Shown: positions 25,104 to 34,124, counted from the stretch's first letter. The stretch: DNA of 64,000 nt from CAZQQU01 sp964595625 (GCA_964595625.1 CAZQQU010000011.1:18744-82743); one strand, 5' to 3'. Notes: a model not told the origin generated them from the letters alone. Numbers and translations: made by a program.

Positions 25104-27521
25104 ATGAAGATTTCGTACAATTGGTTAAAGCAATTTATCAAACTCAACCTCACTCCTGAAGATACTGCCGAGATACTTACTGACTTAGGGTTGGAAGTAG
25201 AAGGTATTACTCCTTTTGAAACGGTCAAAGGAGGTTTGCAAGGGGTTGTAGTAGGTAAAGTACTTACGTGTGAAAAGCATCCGGATGCCGATCGATTAAA
25301 ACTGACTACGGTAGACATTGGGGATCAAAAAATTCTACAGATTGTTTGTGGTGCGCCCAATGTAGCTGTTGGACAAAAAGTGGCCGTGGCTACCATAGGT
25401 ACTGTATTGTACGATAAAGAAGGTGTTGCTTTTGAAATAAAAAAGACAAAAATTCGTGGACAAGAAAGCCATGGAATGTTGTGTTCTGAAGTAGAATTGG
25501 GATTGGGAGAAGGGCATGATGGAATACTGGTTTTGGACAACAAATACAAAATAGGATCTCCGTTAGCAAAAATAATGGAAGTAGAATCAGATTTTGTATT
25601 TGAAATTGGTTTAACCCCCAACCGTACCGATGCCATGAGTCATTGGGGTGTAGCTCGTGATTTAAAAACTCGATTGGATTTGTTGGGTAAAAAAATGGAG
25701 ATTATCACGCCTTCCAATGTCAATTTTAGAATCGATAAACGTACTCATAAAATAGGGGTAGAGGTTGAAAATAAAGAATTAGCTCCTCGTTATTGTGGGG
25801 TAACTATTTCCGGTGTAGTGGTGAAAGAATCACCTCGCTGGCTACAAAATCGATTGTTAGCCATTGGGATTAAGCCCAAAAACAATGTGGTGGATGTAAC
25901 AAACTATGTTTTACACGAATTGGGACAACCTCTGCACGCTTTTGATAGTGCTTATATAACCGGAAATAAAATAGTGGTAAAAACACTACCTGAAAATACC
26001 CCTTTTGTCACTTTGGATGGCGTTGAACGCAAACTATCGGCTGAAGATTTGATGATTTGTGATACCGAAAAACCCTTGTGTATAGCGGGAGTTTTAGGCG
26101 GATTGCAAAGTGGAGTCACCGAGCGTACCACGCAGGTGTTTTTAGAAAGTGCTTATTTTAATCCGGTTAGTATTCGTAAAACGGCTAAAAGACATGGAAT
26201 TAGTACGGATGCATCCTTCCGATTTGAACGTGGGGTAGATCCCAATACTACGGAGTATGCATTGATGCGGGCTGCCCAGTTGATTAAAGAAACAGCTGGG
26301 GGAGAAATAACCAGTGATATCATTGATATTTACCCCAAGAAAATTCAGGATTTTCAGGTGGTTCTTTCATTTGAAAAAGTGACAAAAGTTATTGGAGAAG
26401 AAATTCCTAAGGAAACGATTAAAAAAATATTGAGTTCCTTAGAGCTTAAAGTAAATAGTGTAACAGATGCCGGGGTAGGGATTACTGTTCCGGCCTACCG
26501 CAACGATGTGACTCGGGATATTGATGTTATTGAAGAGATTTTGCGCGTGTACAGTTACAACCAAATCAATACCTCTGAAAAGTTGAATGCCTCGGTAAGT
26601 AAAACCGAAGAAGTAGCGGACTACAAAGTTCAAAATATTATCGCATCACAACTCACAGGCTTGGGCTTTTTTGAAATGATGGCCAATTCTCTTATATCCG
26701 AGGAATATCTGCATGAAGAAAATCAGGCTACTGCCGTGACCATGCTCAATCCGTTGAGCCGCGATCTATCGGTGATGCGTCAGGATATGATTATTTCTGC
26801 TTTGGAGGCGGTTTCTTATAACCACAACCGAAAAAGAAATGATTTGAAACTTTTTGAATTTGGTAAAACTTATCATCGGGTGGGTACTCAGTATCGGGAG
26901 AAAAAACATTTGACTCTCACGGTAAGTGGAGACAAATCGTCCGTTTCATGGAATTTTCCGACCCAAAAAACAGATTTTTTCTATATTAAAGGGGTGGTAG
27001 AAGCCATTATAAAGCGCTTGGGTATAGCCGTTACTCCTCAGTACAACGCTGTAGCATTTCCATTTTCAGAAGGCACTCGTTATCAAGTAGGAGACACCGA
27101 GTTGGTAACTTTCGGAAGTATCCATAAAAAGTATTTGAAGGAATTTGATATTGAGAGTCCGGTTTATTTTGCTGATTTTAATTGGGATGCCGTCTTGGAA
27201 TTACTTCAAAATAGAAAAGTACAGTTTGCGGAGATTCCTAAATTTCCGGCTGTGAAGCGTGATTTTGCTTTGTTATTAGATGAGCATATTACCTTTAAGC
27301 AAGTTTACGATGTGGCCATTTCGGTCAATAGTAAATTACTCCAAGAGGTCAACTTATTTGATGTTTATCAAGGTTCCAATTTACCTGCCGGGAAAAAATC
27401 ATATGCGGTTAGTTTTACCCTCTATGATTCTAGCAAAACCCTCACGGATGCTGCTGTTGATCAGCTGATGCAACAGTTACAAAGCCGTTTTGAAAAAGAA
27501 CTGGGGGCTAGCTTACGGTAA
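25104..27521 (+). CDS. pheT: Phenylalanyl-tRNA synthetase beta subunit
   Basis: 805 residues, full length. The N-terminal helix MKISYNWLKQFIKLNLTPEDTAEIL is followed by the tRNA-binding EMAP domain (GKVLTCEKHPDADRLKLTTVDIG, KVAVATIGT). B3/B4 editing (YCGVTISGV, RKTAKRHGISTDASFRFERGVDP), B5 (ITVPAYRNDVTRDIDVIEEI), the catalytic-like fold (NPLSRDLSVMRQ) and the C-terminal ferredoxin-like anticodon domain (FPAVKRDFALLLD) come next. It charges tRNA-Phe with PheS. Confidence 0.97.
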   Translation: MKISYNWLKQFIKLNLTPEDTAEILTDLGLEVEGITPFETVKGGLQGVVVGKVLTCEKHPDADRLKLTTVDIGDQKILQIVCGAPNVAVGQKVAVATIGTVLYDKEGVAFEIKKTKIRGQESHGMLCSEVELGLGEGHDGILVLDNKYKIGSPLAKIMEVESDFVFEIGLTPNRTDAMSHWGVARDLKTRLDLLGKKMEIITPSNVNFRIDKRTHKIGVEVENKELAPRYCGVTISGVVVKESPRWLQNRLLAIGIKPKNNVVDVTNYVLHELGQPLHAFDSAYITGNKIVVKTLPENTPFVTLDGVERKLSAEDLMICDTEKPLCIAGVLGGLQSGVTERTTQVFLESAYFNPVSIRKTAKRHGISTDASFRFERGVDPNTTEYALMRAAQLIKETAGGEITSDIIDIYPKKIQDFQVVLSFEKVTKVIGEEIPKETIKKILSSLELKVNSVTDAGVGITVPAYRNDVTRDIDVIEEILRVYSYNQINTSEKLNASVSKTEEVADYKVQNIIASQLTGLGFFEMMANSLISEEYLHEENQATAVTMLNPLSRDLSVMRQDMIISALEAVSYNHNRKRNDLKLFEFGKTYHRVGTQYREKKHLTLTVSGDKSSVSWNFPTQKTDFFYIKGVVEAIIKRLGIAVTPQYNAVAFPFSEGTRYQVGDTELVTFGSIHKKYLKEFDIESPVYFADFNWDAVLELLQNRKVQFAEIPKFPAVKRDFALLLDEHITFKQVYDVAISVNSKLLQEVNLFDVYQGSNLPAGKKSYAVSFTLYDSSKTLTDAAVDQLMQQLQSRFEKELGASLR

Positions 27522-27546
27522 GAAAACTACGGAGGGCTTTTCTAAA

Positions 27547-28122
27547 TTATTCCGTTAGAAGAAATTCCGAAATGATGTGGAAATATCCTTGTTTGTGTAA
27601 AAAATCAGGGTGAATGATAGCGCTTTGTATACCGTCATTGCTGAGAAGGACTACTTGGTCATCTTGCTGCTTGATTCGAAGAATACTCCCGTCTATAGTA
27701 CGTAAAGATACTGGTATTTCCATATCGGTGACTCGTTCCAGTGAATGTAAATCTACCCGTCCCGGAACGATGTGAAAAGACATGATTTTTTTGAGTTGAT
27801 CCAAATTTTTAGTAGCAAAAATTTCATCGATTTCGTTACTGTCAAAGCGTGCAAATCCACTATTGGGGACTACAAATACTGTATACATATCGTGTTGGTT
27901 CAGAACGGTTAGTTGAGCCGCTTGAAAAGCCTGAACAAACTGGGAGTATTCCGGAAGGTCTTGAAGATTTTCTACTAGTGTTTTTTCTGAGGAAGTGGTA
28001 TTACCGTTTAAATCCTTAGTAATAACCGGTGCATCGGTGTTTTGATATTTAGTCTGAGCAGATGCCAGTTGGTTGATTATCAAGAAGGTAGCCAGAAAAA
28101 TATACAGCCCTATTTTTTTCAT
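27547..28122 (-). CDS. Fasciclin-domain secreted protein
   Basis: 191 residues. The signal peptide MKKIGLYIFLATFLIINQLASA is cleaved before QTKYQ. A single fasciclin (FAS1) domain spans residues about 50-190, with LPEYSQFVQAFQAAQL, MYTVFVVPNSGFARF, LKKIMSFHIVPGRV and GIQSAIIHPDFLHKQGYFHIIS. FAS1 domains mediate adhesion or matrix contact. It probably sits on the cell surface or in the periplasm. A near-consensus -7 (TATATTTA) lies upstream. Confidence 0.88.
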   Translation of the reverse strand: MKKIGLYIFLATFLIINQLASAQTKYQNTDAPVITKDLNGNTTSSEKTLVENLQDLPEYSQFVQAFQAAQLTVLNQHDMYTVFVVPNSGFARFDSNEIDEIFATKNLDQLKKIMSFHIVPGRVDLHSLERVTDMEIPVSLRTIDGSILRIKQQDDQVVLLSNDGIQSAIIHPDFLHKQGYFHIISEFLLTE

Positions 28123-28193
28123 AATGTGTAATTTGGGTATAAATATAACACAAAATGTTTCAAATTATTGTAGTTTTTACTGGATAGTTTGAC

Positions 28194-29813
28194 CTAACCC
28201 TGATACATTTTCTCACGCAATTCTTTGATTTTCGGATCTTCCATATAGTCGTCAAAGGTGGTATATCGGTCAATCACTCCTCCTGGAGTTAGTTCAATGA
28301 CTCGGTTACCGACTGTTTGTGCAAATTCGTGGTCGTGGGTGGTAAAGAGTACCGTCCCTTTAAAGTTTTTCAATGAATTATTAAAGGCGGTAATCGATTC
28401 TAAGTCGAGGTGGTTTGTAGGTTCGTCAAGCATTAACACGTTAGCGCGTAGCATCATCATACGACTGAGCATACATCGTACTTTTTCTCCTCCCGAAAGT
28501 ACATTGGATTTTTTGAGTGCTTCTTCACCGCTAAATAGCATTTTTCCTAAGAAACCGCGCAAATACACTTCTTCTCGTTCTTCCTCCGTTTTAGCCCATT
28601 GACGTAGCCAATCTACCAGACTTAAATCGTTTTCAAAATATCGGCTGTTGTCTAAGGGTAAATAACTTTGAGTGGTAGTGATACCCCATTGAAAGCTACC
28701 CGAATCTGGTGTTAAATAACCATTTAGCACTTCATAAAAGGCTGTGGTGGCGCGTGAATCTCTCGAAAATAGTACTACTTTATCAGTTTTGGCCAAATTA
28801 AAACTGATGTCTTTAAAAAGTACATCGCCTTCTTGGGTAACCTGAAGATTTTCAACATTTAAAATTTGATCACCGGCTTCTCGTTCCCTTTCAAAAATAA
28901 TGGCGGGATAGCGTCGGCTAGAGGGTTTAATTTCCTCGATATTGAGTTTTTCAAGCATTTTTTTACGTGAAGTAGCTTGTTTGGATTTAGCCACGTTAGC
29001 GCTAAATCGTTGAATAAACTCTTGGAGTTCTTTTTTCTTTTCTTCGGCCTTTTTGTTTTGTTGAGCTCGTTGTCGAGCCGCTAATTGACTTGACTCATAC
29101 CAGAAGGTATAATTGCCACTGTAGTGGCTTATTTTTCCATAATCGATGTCGCTGACGTGAGTACATACAGCATCTAAAAAGTGGCGGTCGTGAGACACTA
29201 CTATCACGCAGTTATCGTAGTTGGCAATAAAATTTTCGAGCCAAGTAATGGTTTCGTAATCCAGATCGTTTGTAGGCTCGTCCATAATCAATACATCCGG
29301 ATTCCCAAATAAAGCTTGGGCTAGTAATACCCTTACTTTTTGTTTTCCATCTAAATCTTTCATCAAGTGGAAATGTAGGGATTCAGAAATTCCCAAATTA
29401 GAGAGTAAGGCAGCTGCTTCACTTTCGGCATTCCAGCCGTTCATTTCTTCAAACCGAACTTGCAATTCGCCAATTCGATCGGCATTTTCATCGGTATAAT
29501 TTTCGTAAAGACTATCAATTTCTTGCTTGATTGCATAAAGTTCTTTGTTTCCACGAACTACAGTTTCTAATACAGGATATTCATCATATGCGTGGTGATC
29601 TTGCTCTAAAACAGACATACGTTTTCCGGGTTCCAAATGAACCCGACCGGAGGTAGGATCCACTTTTCCGGCTAGAATTTTTAGAAAAGTAGATTTTCCG
29701 GCACCATTTGCACCGATAATCCCATAGCAATTTCCTTGGGTAAAGACCACATTGACTTCATCAAATAATACTCTTTTGCCAAATTGTACTGAAAGATTAG
29801 ATACTGTTAACAT
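28194..29813 (-). CDS. ABC-F family ATPase, YbiT-like
   Basis: 539 residues, two nucleotide-binding domains without membrane helices, aligned by eye to E. coli YbiT. Domain 1 has Walker A GANGAGKST, Walker B VLIMDEPTNDLD and VSHDRHFL, but its signature is degenerate (LDGKQ). Domain 2 has signature LSGGE, Walker B VLMLDEPTNHLD and TTHDHEF, but the P-loop reads FSRDSRATT with no Gly-Lys. The linker RFSANVAKSKQATSRKKMLEKL is typical of ABC-F proteins that act at the ribosomal E site. It probably acts on translation, not transport. Confidence 0.9.
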   Translation of the reverse strand: MLTVSNLSVQFGKRVLFDEVNVVFTQGNCYGIIGANGAGKSTFLKILAGKVDPTSGRVHLEPGKRMSVLEQDHHAYDEYPVLETVVRGNKELYAIKQEIDSLYENYTDENADRIGELQVRFEEMNGWNAESEAAALLSNLGISESLHFHLMKDLDGKQKVRVLLAQALFGNPDVLIMDEPTNDLDYETITWLENFIANYDNCVIVVSHDRHFLDAVCTHVSDIDYGKISHYSGNYTFWYESSQLAARQRAQQNKKAEEKKKELQEFIQRFSANVAKSKQATSRKKMLEKLNIEEIKPSSRRYPAIIFEREREAGDQILNVENLQVTQEGDVLFKDISFNLAKTDKVVLFSRDSRATTAFYEVLNGYLTPDSGSFQWGITTTQSYLPLDNSRYFENDLSLVDWLRQWAKTEEEREEVYLRGFLGKMLFSGEEALKKSNVLSGGEKVRCMLSRMMMLRANVLMLDEPTNHLDLESITAFNNSLKNFKGTVLFTTHDHEFAQTVGNRVIELTPGGVIDRYTTFDDYMEDPKIKELREKMYQG

Positions 29814-29835
29814 TTTATGTATATTTTTGGGAGTG

Positions 29836-29843
29836 CAAAGGTA
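29836..29843 (-). promoter_or_regulatory. -7 promoter element TACCTTTG of ABC-F gene
   Basis: Exact TAnnTTTG on the minus strand, 22 bases upstream of the ATG at 29813. Confidence 0.5.
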
Positions 29844-29927
29844 GTTATTTATACTGGGGATTTAATAAAAAGTACCAGTGAAAATGGTTTTAACGCACAA
29901 TTAACAGCGCTGATAACTAAAGAGTGA

Positions 29928-29935
29928 TATTTTTG
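29928..29935 (+). promoter_or_regulatory. -7 promoter element TATTTTTG
   Basis: Exact TAnnTTTG. The predicted transcript start near 29942 makes ATG 29956 the start, not GTG 29941. Confidence 0.5.
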
Positions 29936-29955
29936 TACCTGTGAATGCAACTTTT

Positions 29956-31350
29956 ATGTACAGAATACTTACAGTTTTTTTTGTCTTGGTTTTACTAGGG
30001 GGGTGCACAAATGACAAAAGAAAAGAAACGGGAGTTTGGATAGGCGGACAGATAATACATCCGCATTGCAATACCTTTGTCATTACTAATGGTGTGATGA
30101 CCGATACCTTGTACTTGGATAACAACAATCGTTTTTTAAAATATTTTGAAGATTTTTCGGAAGGCATTTATTCGATTATACATCAAGAGTATCAAGTTTT
30201 GTATTTAGTTCCGGGCGACAGTTTAATGTTACGAATCAACACCGTTGAGTTTGACGAATCGATTGGTTTTACCGGAATCGGAGCAGAGCGCAACCGTTTT
30301 TTAATAGATATGTTCTTGCATAACGAGCGCGAAATCACTCAAATGACACAATATTATGTATTGTCTCCAGAAGCATTTATTGCAAAAGCCGATTCGATGT
30401 ACCAAAATCGGTTGGAGGTCATTAAAAAATATCAACATAAAAATACCCTTCCCAGAGGATTTGTAGAAGTGGCTCATGCTAATGCGCAATACGATTATTA
30501 CTCCAAATTAGAAATGTATCCCTATGCACATTACGGCAGAAATAATGTGACTTTGGCTAATTTACCGAAGAACTATTACGATTTTAGAAACGATATCGAT
30601 TACAACAGTGAGTTGTTACAAAACTATTATACCTATTACAATTTTCTATTTCGGCATTTTGACAATTTAGCCTATGAGAAATACTGTAAACAGATGGTGT
30701 ATGACGACGAAAATGCTATTCACATAACCCATAAAATACAAGAGATCAACAAAAGAATTCAATTAGAAAATTTAAAAAATAACTTACTCAACAGTTCCAT
30801 TCGTCGCTTTGTGATTCGTTCTAAATACCTTCAAAAAGACAGTGAGCCGTTAAATTTGTTTTTTCAATACTCTACTAACGACACACAAAAAGCGGAAATT
30901 GAAAACTTGTTTACCAACGCGCTGCACCTGCTTCCGGGAGAGCAATTTCCGGATGTGAGTTTAGAAACCTATCAAGGCAGTGCAATTTTGTTAAAATCAG
31001 TACTGCGTAAACCAACGGTTATTACGTTTTGGTCAGCTTCGCACCGCGATCACTATACCAACACTTTTTCTAAATTAAGTGAACTCCGCGAAAAATACCC
31101 TGAGTTTGATTTTTTGTCGATTAACGTCAATGAAGACAGTTCGCTGTGGAAAAATACCGTAGCCAGAAATCCAGGCGTTAAAAACTTTGATTACCGTTTT
31201 CAACAACCTACCAAGGCCATGGAAAGTTTGGTACTACGAGCTATCAGTAAAGTTATGATAGTCGATGAAAATGGAATTATCTTAGAGAATAATACCAATC
31301 TGTTTCGATTTGATTTTGAAGAAGAATTATTAGGTATTTTAAATCGATAA
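29956..31350 (+). CDS. Thioredoxin-fold (TlpA-like) lipoprotein without CxxC
   Basis: 464 residues. The lipoprotein signal peptide MYRILTVFFVLVLLGGC puts the lipid Cys at residue 17. The middle part is rich in Tyr/Asn and helical (LEMYPYAHYGRNN). The C-terminal 140 residues have a TlpA/AhpC-TSA fold: LLPGEQFPDVSLETYQG, KPTVITFWSASHRDHY, EFDFLSINVNEDSSLW. Where TlpA proteins carry WCxxC this one has SASHRDH, so the redox cysteines are gone. It is probably a non-redox outer-membrane or periplasmic binding relative of DUF4369/TlpA proteins. No operon partner. Confidence 0.75.
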   Translation: MYRILTVFFVLVLLGGCTNDKRKETGVWIGGQIIHPHCNTFVITNGVMTDTLYLDNNNRFLKYFEDFSEGIYSIIHQEYQVLYLVPGDSLMLRINTVEFDESIGFTGIGAERNRFLIDMFLHNEREITQMTQYYVLSPEAFIAKADSMYQNRLEVIKKYQHKNTLPRGFVEVAHANAQYDYYSKLEMYPYAHYGRNNVTLANLPKNYYDFRNDIDYNSELLQNYYTYYNFLFRHFDNLAYEKYCKQMVYDDENAIHITHKIQEINKRIQLENLKNNLLNSSIRRFVIRSKYLQKDSEPLNLFFQYSTNDTQKAEIENLFTNALHLLPGEQFPDVSLETYQGSAILLKSVLRKPTVITFWSASHRDHYTNTFSKLSELREKYPEFDFLSINVNEDSSLWKNTVARNPGVKNFDYRFQQPTKAMESLVLRAISKVMIVDENGIILENNTNLFRFDFEEELLGILNR

Positions 31351-31374
31351 TTTTGATTTGTTTCTTAAACTAAA

Positions 31375-31484
31375 GAGGCTGCCTAAAAAAATACTTTTCT
31401 TTCTAGGAAAGTGAACGGTAGTTATTCATCAAACTTACTTCATTCGTTTTCTACCGCTGTTAAAATATTTTCTTAGACAGCCTC
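31375..31484. repeat. MITE-like or terminator-like element with 19-bp terminal inverted repeats
   Basis: Left end GAGGCTGCCTAAAAAAATA (31375-31393) and right end TATTTTCTTAGACAGCCTC (31466-31484) are inverted repeats matching at 17 of 19 positions. An internal pair CGGTAG/CTACCG is nested inside. 110 bp, no ORF, no clear target-site duplication. It lies between convergent genes, so it may also work as a bidirectional terminator. Confidence 0.6.
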
Positions 31485-31508
31485 TCTTTTAAGTTTTGGA
31501 GCTTTAAT

Positions 31509-32216
31509 TTATTGTTCTCCGGCTTCTTTTTTAGCGTCATTAATCATCTTTTCATTAGGAACAATAGCCACGTTTACACGACGGTTTTTAGCACGTCCTT
31601 CGGTGGTTGAGTTATCATGTGTGGGTTGGTCAGGACCAAACCATTCTGTGGTAAACCGACCGGAACTGATACCTTTTTGCACCAAGTAATTAGTTACTGC
31701 TTGAGCTCGGTTTTTAGATAACGTCATATTAAATTCACGAGGACCGGTGCTATCCGTATGACCAACAACTATAATATTGGTGTCTGGATATTCTTTCATC
31801 ACACCCGACAATTTGTCTAAATTGGTTCTCGAGGTTTCGTTGAGGTCGTATTTATTAGTAGCAAAATAAACACCGCTTCCTTCGTCAAAAGTAATAACGA
31901 TGGCATCGTCAATTCGTTCTACTTGTGCTCCGGGAATTTCTTCTTCGATTTTTTGGGCTTGTTTGTCCATTCTATTTCCGATTAGTACTCCAGCGGTACC
32001 TCCGACAACACCACCAATTACAGCACCTAATTCACTGTTACCGCCCTTCCCGACGTTATTACCTAAAATGGCACCTAAAACTGCACCACCGGCTGCTCCA
32101 ATAACAGCTCCTTTCTGAGCATTATTTGCATTTCTGGTGGCTTCACAAGATGAAAACATAAAAACAAGGGTTATTGCCAAGGTAAAGATTCCTGTATTTC
32201 TTAAAATTCTTTTCAT
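31509..32216 (-). CDS. OmpA-family lipoprotein with glycine-zipper domain
   Basis: 235 residues: lipoprotein signal with Cys24 (FMFSSC), a glycine-zipper segment (GAVIGAAGGAVLGAILGNNVG and GAVIGGVVGGTAGVLIGNRMD), then a C-terminal OmpA peptidoglycan-binding domain (FATNKYDLNE, IIVVGHTDSTGPREFNMTLS, NRAQAVTNYLVQKGI, EGRAKNRRVNVAI). It tethers the outer membrane to peptidoglycan. It lies 3 bp after the lipocalin-like gene, so the two form an operon. Confidence 0.92.
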   Translation of the reverse strand: MKRILRNTGIFTLAITLVFMFSSCEATRNANNAQKGAVIGAAGGAVLGAILGNNVGKGGNSELGAVIGGVVGGTAGVLIGNRMDKQAQKIEEEIPGAQVERIDDAIVITFDEGSGVYFATNKYDLNETSRTNLDKLSGVMKEYPDTNIIVVGHTDSTGPREFNMTLSKNRAQAVTNYLVQKGISSGRFTTEWFGPDQPTHDNSTTEGRAKNRRVNVAIVPNEKMINDAKKEAGEQ

Positions 32217-32219
32217 AAT

Positions 32220-32693
32220 TTAGTTTTTTATAAAGTTCATATAAATGGTAAATGGTTTTCCTTCCACAGTTAGATGCTGTTGCCATTGCATATCGGTTTC
32301 CGATAGTTGGGATAATTGCATTCTAAATCCGTGATTGCTTTCTGATTTTTTTCTTTCATTGGTAGGCTTTAATAAAAAGTCATAATAGCCAGTCGTACGA
32401 TCTATTTCTTGTATAGTAAAAATAAAATGCCGATCACCTACATCACAGCCCGCTCGGTCAATAGTGTACACTCCTGTATTGTTATTAGGAATAAATCGCC
32501 ACTGACTGCCTTCAAAGCACTCTTTTGACGCATCACCAAGCATGGTGACATTAAATTTTCCACTTTCACTGTAAGTAATTGAATTTAATACCCAATATCC
32601 TTTAATGACCTTTTTGGATTCGAGTACTGTTTTAGGGGATCCACATGAAACTAGTGTGGCTACGACAATTGTTAGCAAAAATAATTTTTTCAT
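32220..32693 (-). CDS. Lipocalin-like lipoprotein
   Basis: 157 residues with lipoprotein signal MKKLFLLTIVVATLVSC (Cys17). A lipocalin-like beta-barrel pattern follows: KGYWVLNSITYSESGKFNVT, ECFEGSQWRFIPNNNTGVYTI, HFIFTIQEIDRTTGYYDFLLKP and IYMNFIKN. This family is commonly paired with an OmpA lipoprotein in Flavobacteriia, as here (3-bp gap). Ligand unknown. Confidence 0.8.
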   Translation of the reverse strand: MKKLFLLTIVVATLVSCGSPKTVLESKKVIKGYWVLNSITYSESGKFNVTMLGDASKECFEGSQWRFIPNNNTGVYTIDRAGCDVGDRHFIFTIQEIDRTTGYYDFLLKPTNERKKSESNHGFRMQLSQLSETDMQWQQHLTVEGKPFTIYMNFIKN

Positions 32694-32935
32694 AAAATTT
32701 AAATTTGGTTAGAAAAATAATGCTGTAATTAAGGAAGGGTTTTTCCTTCTTAGTTAGGAAACATTAACTGCTATAAAGTTACATATAATGTTTGAAAAAA
32801 TTATGTTAAATAAAAATGATAATGCTAGTTTTTGAGATGTTTTTATGAGAAATTATAGTCTTTTTGCTTCAAAATGATTGTTAAAATGCTGATACTTACA
32901 GATTAAGACGTTTTTCCTTTAAGAATTATATAAGA
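32694..32935. other. Regulatory region upstream of lipocalin/OmpA operon
   Basis: Contains a near-consensus -7 element (TATTTTTC, forward 32712-32719). An imperfect palindrome AGTTA-N8-TAACT at 32752-32769 shares TAGTTAGGA with the operator candidate at 34168. No gene is seen. Confidence 0.4.
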
Positions 32936-33571
32936 CTAAATTTCTTTTAATTCGTGTTCGGGGCAGTCGATACGAAGGTCTTTGATTAAAAGGGACTGGT
33001 TAAGTAATTTGCAATAAGGTAGATTTTCACCAGAAGCGGGTAGGTAGTAAACACAGTTAAAACACATTCGTTGCAGGGTAATTACCCCGACTTGATGTAA
33101 GTGACTGATTATATGAAGAAGATTCTGAAGCAAGTCTTCTTTACTGGCCTCAGGTAATTGCTCAATAGGTGTCCGTATTTCATTGGCAAAAAAAGCTGTT
33201 TTATACGCTAGATTTCGGCCGGTTTCGGTTAAATGGATGACGTAACTTCGGGTATCTTTGGGGTCGTAAATCTTAGTAATTAATCCCTTTTGTTCTAAAG
33301 TTTTTATGGTATCACTCAGTGTCGCCTTAGTTAAGTCAAACTCTTCTGCTAGATAACTGACTTTCCTTTTGTGTTCGCTGTGGCTTAATAAAAAAATTAA
33401 TACTTGAATCTGTATCGGACTCAAGGAAAGGGCTTTACTTTCCTGCCAGAGCAATACTCGAAATGATTGTGCAATACGCTCTAACGATGCAACAATTTTA
33501 CTTTCTATTTGTCCTTCTGGGTACGACGGGTCAAAATCCGATTGATTCATATAGGGTGAGTTGTTATTCAC
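32936..33571 (-). CDS. MarR family regulator with C-terminal four-Cys tail
   Basis: 211 residues, longer than the typical 140-150 of MarR. The winged helix occupies residues about 30-150: LSPIQIQVLIFLLSHSEHKR, VSYLAEEFDLTKATLSDTIKTLEQKGLI, DTRSYVIHLTETGRNL. The extra C-terminal part carries Cys170-x2-Cys173, Cys187 and Cys203, a spacing suited to metal, Fe-S or disulfide-based sensing. It overlaps the DUF2024 gene by 8 bp and lies in the same run as the thioredoxin-like gene, whose promoter carries a palindrome. It is likely a redox or electrophile-responsive repressor of that run. Confidence 0.85.
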   Translation of the reverse strand: MNNNSPYMNQSDFDPSYPEGQIESKIVASLERIAQSFRVLLWQESKALSLSPIQIQVLIFLLSHSEHKRKVSYLAEEFDLTKATLSDTIKTLEQKGLITKIYDPKDTRSYVIHLTETGRNLAYKTAFFANEIRTPIEQLPEASKEDLLQNLLHIISHLHQVGVITLQRMCFNCVYYLPASGENLPYCKLLNQSLLIKDLRIDCPEHELKEI

Positions 33572-33827
33572 AATTCTCCATTTCGTATATAAAATACCCT
33601 CTTTCTAGAATTTCTTCCTCCCATTCAGGTCGTAGGGTTTCGATATGACAAAATTGGCACTGCTGGGCCGTGAGAGGTTGTCCTGATTGATTTTTGGTTT
33701 TTAAATAATTTCTCCCAAAGTTAAAAATTACTTGGCTATCTTGTATTTCTACGGGTACAATTATATCAAAATGCATGACACTTCCATCTTTTTTGTTGAC
33801 ATAGGTGTCCCAAACTGCTACTTTCAT
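33564..33827 (-). CDS. DUF2024 family protein
   Basis: 87 residues, beginning MKVAVWDTYVNKKDGSVMHFDI, the invariant DUF2024 start, and including CQFCHIETLRPEWEEEIL. The CxxC here could bind metal or act in thiol chemistry. No known function. It overlaps the MarR gene start by 8 bp, suggesting translational coupling. Confidence 0.85.
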   Translation of the reverse strand: MKVAVWDTYVNKKDGSVMHFDIIVPVEIQDSQVIFNFGRNYLKTKNQSGQPLTAQQCQFCHIETLRPEWEEEILERGYFIYEMENCE

Positions 33828-33855
33828 ACGATGATTTTAAGAATTCATTTAAAAT

Positions 33856-33891
33856 CCCCATCCAACTTGAGAGTTGGATGGGGTCTTTTTT
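33856..33891. terminator. Strong hairpin terminator between thioredoxin-like gene and DUF2024
   Basis: Perfect 12-bp stem CCCCATCCAACT / AGTTGGATGGGG (33856-33867, 33872-33883) with a TGAG loop. A T run is found on both strands. It separates the thioredoxin-like gene from DUF2024-MarR, so downstream transcription may be attenuated. Confidence 0.8.
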
Positions 33892-34124
33892 TACCCTTTA
33901 ACATCGGCTAATGTTGCTCCAAAATTAATGTGTAATACATTGCCGTTGGGTGTTACTAAAGCCGGAACAGATTGTACTCCTGCTTTTTCTGCTTCTTCAA
34001 TGCGATTTCTGACTTCACCAATGTGAACGATTTCTACATTTTCTGCTCCCATTAACTCTACAATGTCGTGTTCTGCGCTGACGCATACAGGACATCCTGC
34101 GTGATAAAATACGGATTTTGCCAT
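33891..34124 (-). CDS. Thioredoxin/glutaredoxin-like protein, CPVC active site
   Basis: 77 residues. MAKSVFYHAGCPVCVSAEHDIVELM gives beta-strand, CPVC redox motif and helix, and QSVPALVTPNG gives the cis-Pro loop of thioredoxin folds. It is short for thioredoxin, near glutaredoxin length. A cytoplasmic thiol-disulfide role is likely. It is the first gene of the leftward run with DUF2024 and MarR, and its promoter carries the palindrome described at 34168. Confidence 0.85.
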   Translation of the reverse strand: MAKSVFYHAGCPVCVSAEHDIVELMGAENVEIVHIGEVRNRIEEAEKAGVQSVPALVTPNGNVLHINFGATLADVKG

